Shown: positions 9,693-12,325 of the stretch, piece by piece
Layout of the letters: each line of letters opens with the position of its first letter
Position numbering within the stretch: the first letter of the stretch is position 1
NCBI GenBank assembly: GCA_001970855.1
Contig: LSSN01003254.1
Location: forward strand, 1-12,325
From: Smittium culicis
Lineage: Eukaryota; Kickxellomycota; Harpellomycetes; Harpellales; Legeriomycetaceae
DNA: 12,325 nt
Reading direction: 5' to 3'
Position numbers and translations under genes: made by a program
Notes under the pieces: model-generated
What the model was told of the DNA's origin: nothing
The model's database searches: none
The model's input: the letters and a program-made list of their open reading frames with translations, nothing else

Positions 9693-10297
9693 AAAAGTTT
9701 TTTTTGGGATATTCAACAAAACAAAATGTTAAAGTGATAATCCTACGGCTAATTATTGTGCTTAAAAATAATTTACTATACCATACAAAAATTAAGAAAA
9801 AAATATTAATTTATATGAATTGAAATAGTTATATTTCTTTAAAACTTCTTGTGGAAATTATAAGAATAACTTGTTTTATTTATAAATTCTAAGAAATAAA
9901 TAAGCGAAATTTAACTCGTTCCAAAAGATAACTTTATTATTTTCAAATAAATATCGTATAAAAAGCAAAAAATATTTTTAAAAGATTCTTTTTAATATAT
10001 CGATGTCGCATAACTAATTATAAAGGTATATATTTACATCAAAGAAAAACTGAAAAAATGAATTTTGAATTAATCTAGGTTTTTTATGACAATTTATGAA
10101 TGTTAAAAGAATACCGAGGAATAATATAGTGATTCTTGATAAAAAAAAATTGCTTATTTTTTACTCATTGGATCTTTTATTTAGGTTATATAATTTAGAA
10201 CATAAAAATTCAAGTATGATAATAATCTAATATTTGCATTCAAATTTTATTATTATTTACAAAAAATAAAAGTTTAAAAAATAATAAAATCAGAAAC

Positions 10298-10313
10298 CCC
10301 CAAATGGAAATTT
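10298..10313 (-). repeat. Dispersed inverted repeat, right copy (16 bp)
   Basis: CCCCAAATGGAAATTT is the exact reverse complement of 2689-2704, about 7.6 kb away. It lies in the A-rich block. See the left copy for the flanking comparison. Confidence 0.4.
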
Positions 10314-11189
10314 CAATATCATATAAATAACGTAAATTTATACTTAAATACTTAGAAAATTAAAAAATCAAAATATGATTGAAAAAAAATGATCAATCCC
10401 TTTTTTATCAATTGTATTTTCAGATAAATATTTAGTAAATTGTTAAATTAACTAACCTAAAATGAGATTGTTTGCCTAGTTCAAATAATAAAGAAAAATA
10501 ACAATAAAATAATTATAATAAGACAAATAAAAAATACGTATAAACCATATTAAAAATTTCCTAGGAAAAAGGGGGCACTTTTGAACCAATCCAGTACTAA
10601 TTTAAAATAATAAAATCTTGATTTAAAAAATTACTTTTGAACTTGAGTTTAATATTCCCTTTTGAATATCATTTCTGAAAAAATTTTAACTTTTAGTTAT
10701 AATATTTATTATTTATCTTACTTTAAGTAATCAGCCTCCTAATTAGTTATTTTAAATATATCTTTGAGCTAAAAACCGAAAAATAATAACCAATTAAATT
10801 CAACCTTATCACGAATTAAAATTTTAAACTGTTAGATAATTAAAAATCTGACAGTATAAACATAGCTTTAGTTTCGGCTAAAGGTCGAAGTAATAATATG
10901 CTCAAATTTAACATTTAATGCACAGGGTCAAAATAGAAGCGGATATAACTGCAAGAAAAACCTAAAAAAAAAACATTTAAAACTATATAATAGCCATACA
11001 GTCGAAAAAAATGAGTATAGATAGTGGGGTTTTTCAAAAAAAGAAGGCAGCCTTTTTAATTGAGCACAATAATAATTGCTAATGAAAAGGCTCATTCGTT
11101 GAACTAACTGTAATTGAGTATATATTTTACTTTTAATCTTCTTATAAATCGTTGCATGGATAATGCAATGAAATTTTAATTATCAATTC

Positions 11190-11263
11190 ATTGGCTGATC
11201 ACCCGTTTAAATCATGCTTTTTCCTCATTTTTTTTTTTGCTATTTGAAGAGTGATCAGCCAAT
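11190..11263. repeat. Perfect 13-bp inverted repeat with 48-base spacer
   Basis: ATTGGCTGATCAC (11190-11202) is exactly inverted at 11251-11263. Beyond the 13 bp, the inner flanks are partly complementary (GTTTAAAT opposite CTTCAAAT). The spacer contains an 11-12 base T-run. The arms are far richer in GC than their surroundings. It lies 170 bases from the tRNA 3' end. It could be a small foldback transposon, an RNA hairpin or a protein-binding palindrome. Confidence 0.75.
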
Positions 11264-11381
11264 CGTTTATATTAGGTATGTTTAATTTTATTATTACAAT
11301 TATATACAAAAATAATATTTAATTAAAAGGAAATCAAAACAAAAATGGTTTCCTAGTTGAAAAAATTAAACAAAGATAATT

Positions 11382-11388
11382 AAAAAAA
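11382..11388 (-). terminator. Candidate Pol III terminator for tRNA-Glu
   Basis: On the tRNA strand, a run of seven T lies 44 bases after the 3' end, and it is the first run of four or more T downstream. This would give a rather long 3' trailer for a fungal tRNA. Confidence 0.55.
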
Positions 11389-11432
11389 TTATTGTCTATA
11401 AATAATTTGTATTCATCAAATATTAGCCATTC

Positions 11433-11504
11433 CTCCGATACGGGGAATCGAACCCCGGCCGCCTCGGTGAAAGCGAGGAATCCTAACCACTGGACCATAT
11501 CGGA
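11433..11504 (-). tRNA. tRNA-Glu (anticodon UUC)
   Basis: This is a complete 72-base intronless cloverleaf. The acceptor stem TCCGATA/TATCGGA pairs in all seven positions, with G as discriminator (complement of 11433). The D arm has GTCC/GGAT. The anticodon stem CCTCG/CGAGG holds loop CTTTCAC with anticodon TTC. The variable loop has four bases, and the T stem CGGGG/CCCCG holds TTCGATT. A box TGGTCCAGTGG and B box GGTTCGATTCC match the Pol III consensus, so it should be transcribed from internal promoters. It is a nuclear-type gene, very unlike mitochondrial tRNAs in GC. It stands alone, with AT-rich DNA on both sides and palindromic structures at 11190-11263 and 11641-11767. Its intact state suggests it is functional. 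Confidence 0.97.
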
Positions 11505-11640
11505 ATGTTATGCCGTGAAATTTTATATTACTAAAATCGCCGTTTTTTCCTGCATGGTTTTTAGGATGATCTCACTAATATTAATCATATTATTATTGTT
11601 ATTATTTTTTAACTAAATTATTTTAATACATACAATTATT

Positions 11641-11767
11641 ACGTGTAACAATTATTAACATATTACACGTCAATAGGAATGTAATTAATTTAATTCTTTA
11701 ATTAATTATTCCCAATGACGTTTAACCGCACTAATTACTATTAAGTAATAAATAGTGACGTGTAGTA
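11641..11767. repeat. Cluster of nested palindromes with three TGACGT sites
   Basis: ACGTGTAA (11641-11648) is inverted at 11663-11670. CGTCAATAGGAAT (11668-11680) is inverted at 11708-11720 with 11 of 13 matches, and the DNA between is itself palindromic (AATTAATT runs). CACTAATTACT (11729-11739) is inverted as 11744-11757 with a three-base gap. TGACGT occurs at 11716-11721 and 11756-11761, and inverted at 11667-11672. TGACGT is the core of CREB/ATF-type bZIP sites. The cluster starts 137 bases upstream of the tRNA 5' end, a zone favoured by tRNA-targeting retroelements. It may be a transposon end or a regulatory palindrome. Confidence 0.5.
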
Positions 11768-12325
11768 TATAAATGATATAAAATATGATACATACAAAGA
11801 ATAATTTCTATAAATACCCTGATGAAAGAAATATGAATCGGGGAAGGAAAAAAAACAGGAAAATTATTATTATTATAATTATCTTCCACTTATAATAAAT
11901 AAAATACTAAATAAGTTTACTATTAAATTTACATTATTAAATATTAAACAAAGTTGAGATAGATTGTGACCTAATTTTATTAAAATCAATCCCCAAATAG
12001 AAGTTATATCTATTATAAGCTTTCAAGTACTGATTATAGTATACAACTTAAGACTTATACGACAAGATCTATCGGATGCGAATTTATTTAACCCCACAAA
12101 TGTAGCATACTGAATACTCGCCAATATATTATAGAGATAATTACTCACTAAAATAGTATAATATGTGTCCTTGGTGTTATTAGAAACACTCTATAACTAT
12201 TGTATATACTAAAATATTAAATTTTTTATCTAAAGAAATCCCAGTAATCGGTGATCAGCATAACAAATTTTCTTCTATATTTTTTTTGAATACTGATGGT
12301 TGATTTCATAAATAAGAATCAAAAT
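11768..12325. other. AT-rich DNA right of the palindromes, no gene seen
   Basis: The region is low in GC throughout, with slightly higher GC around 12058-12115 and 12165-12180. A short GTGTCC and GAAACAC pair near 12166-12188 is too weak to call as a hairpin. I find no convincing ORF, splice signal or RNA gene. Confidence 0.5.

Larger units (their letters stand above)
1443..11430. other. AT-rich gene desert
   Basis: About 10 kb in which roughly one base in five is G or C; for example, 11 of 60 in 3541-3600. No intact gene with start, stop and recognisable product was found on either strand. A hand count of three 60-base lines (3541, 6001, 9901) gives 29 TpA and 27 ApT, a ratio near 1.07. Values above about 0.9 are usual in RIP-mutated fungal DNA, but this sample is tiny. 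From 1443 to about 5100 the two strands are roughly balanced, and apart from short repeats I see nothing in it. The remaining structure (skewed blocks, broken frames, islands) is listed separately. It may be a RIP-made AT-isochore of dead transposons, or part of a regional centromere. Confidence 0.8.

Noticed and set aside
1443..11430. Mitochondrial origin of the AT-rich DNA
   Set aside because: No mitochondrial genes, rRNA or mitochondrial tRNAs are present, and the block is continuous with a spliced nuclear gene and a nuclear-type tRNA.
11392..11616. 74-codon plus-strand frame
   Set aside because: It runs antisense through the tRNA-Glu gene, so it is a shadow of the tRNA.
1..12325. CRISPR array, telomere repeats, rRNA genes
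   Set aside because: No regularly spaced repeat series, no TTAGGG-type arrays and no rRNA-like stretches were seen.

Overview
The window looks like nuclear DNA of a filamentous ascomycete. Three things point that way. The left edge carries the 5' part of an intron-containing gene whose product resembles the fungal Slm1/Ask10-type F-BAR plus PH proteins. The intron has a fungal-style acceptor with a CTAA-type branch site. The right side carries an intronless nuclear tRNA-Glu(UUC) with perfect A and B boxes. Moderately GC-rich genic DNA beside a very AT-rich, gene-free block recalls the AT-isochore genomes of Pezizomycotina shaped by repeat-induced point mutation (RIP). The species cannot be named from this sequence.

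Layout: 1-665 (minus) holds the first 177 codons of the Slm1-like gene, in two exons; the rest lies off the left edge. 666-1440 is its upstream region, with intermediate GC, a TATA-like box, a CCAAT box and a few weak ORFs with fungal-looking splice acceptors. From about 1440 to 11430 the DNA is an AT-rich desert, with roughly one base in five G or C. I find no intact gene there, only short tandem repeats, one dispersed inverted repeat pair, and islands of slightly higher GC with broken reading frames.

Inside the desert the strand composition changes: about 5.1-8.3 kb is T-rich on the plus strand and about 9.3-11.05 kb is A-rich. The longest open stretches agree with this, lying on the minus strand in the T-rich block and on the plus strand in the A-rich block. 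That fits two decayed, oppositely oriented coding elements, possibly RIP-degraded retroelements. An isolated exon-like island sits between them at 8841-8917.

At the right, tRNA-Glu (11433-11504, minus) stands alone in the AT-rich DNA. It is flanked by a GC-containing 13-bp perfect inverted repeat (11190-11263) and by a cluster of nested palindromes with three TGACGT sites (11641-11767). The most informative objects are the Slm1-like gene, the tRNA, the strand-skew switch with its fossil frames, and the two palindromic structures near the tRNA. No complete new system is evident; the fossil and boundary readings are inferences.
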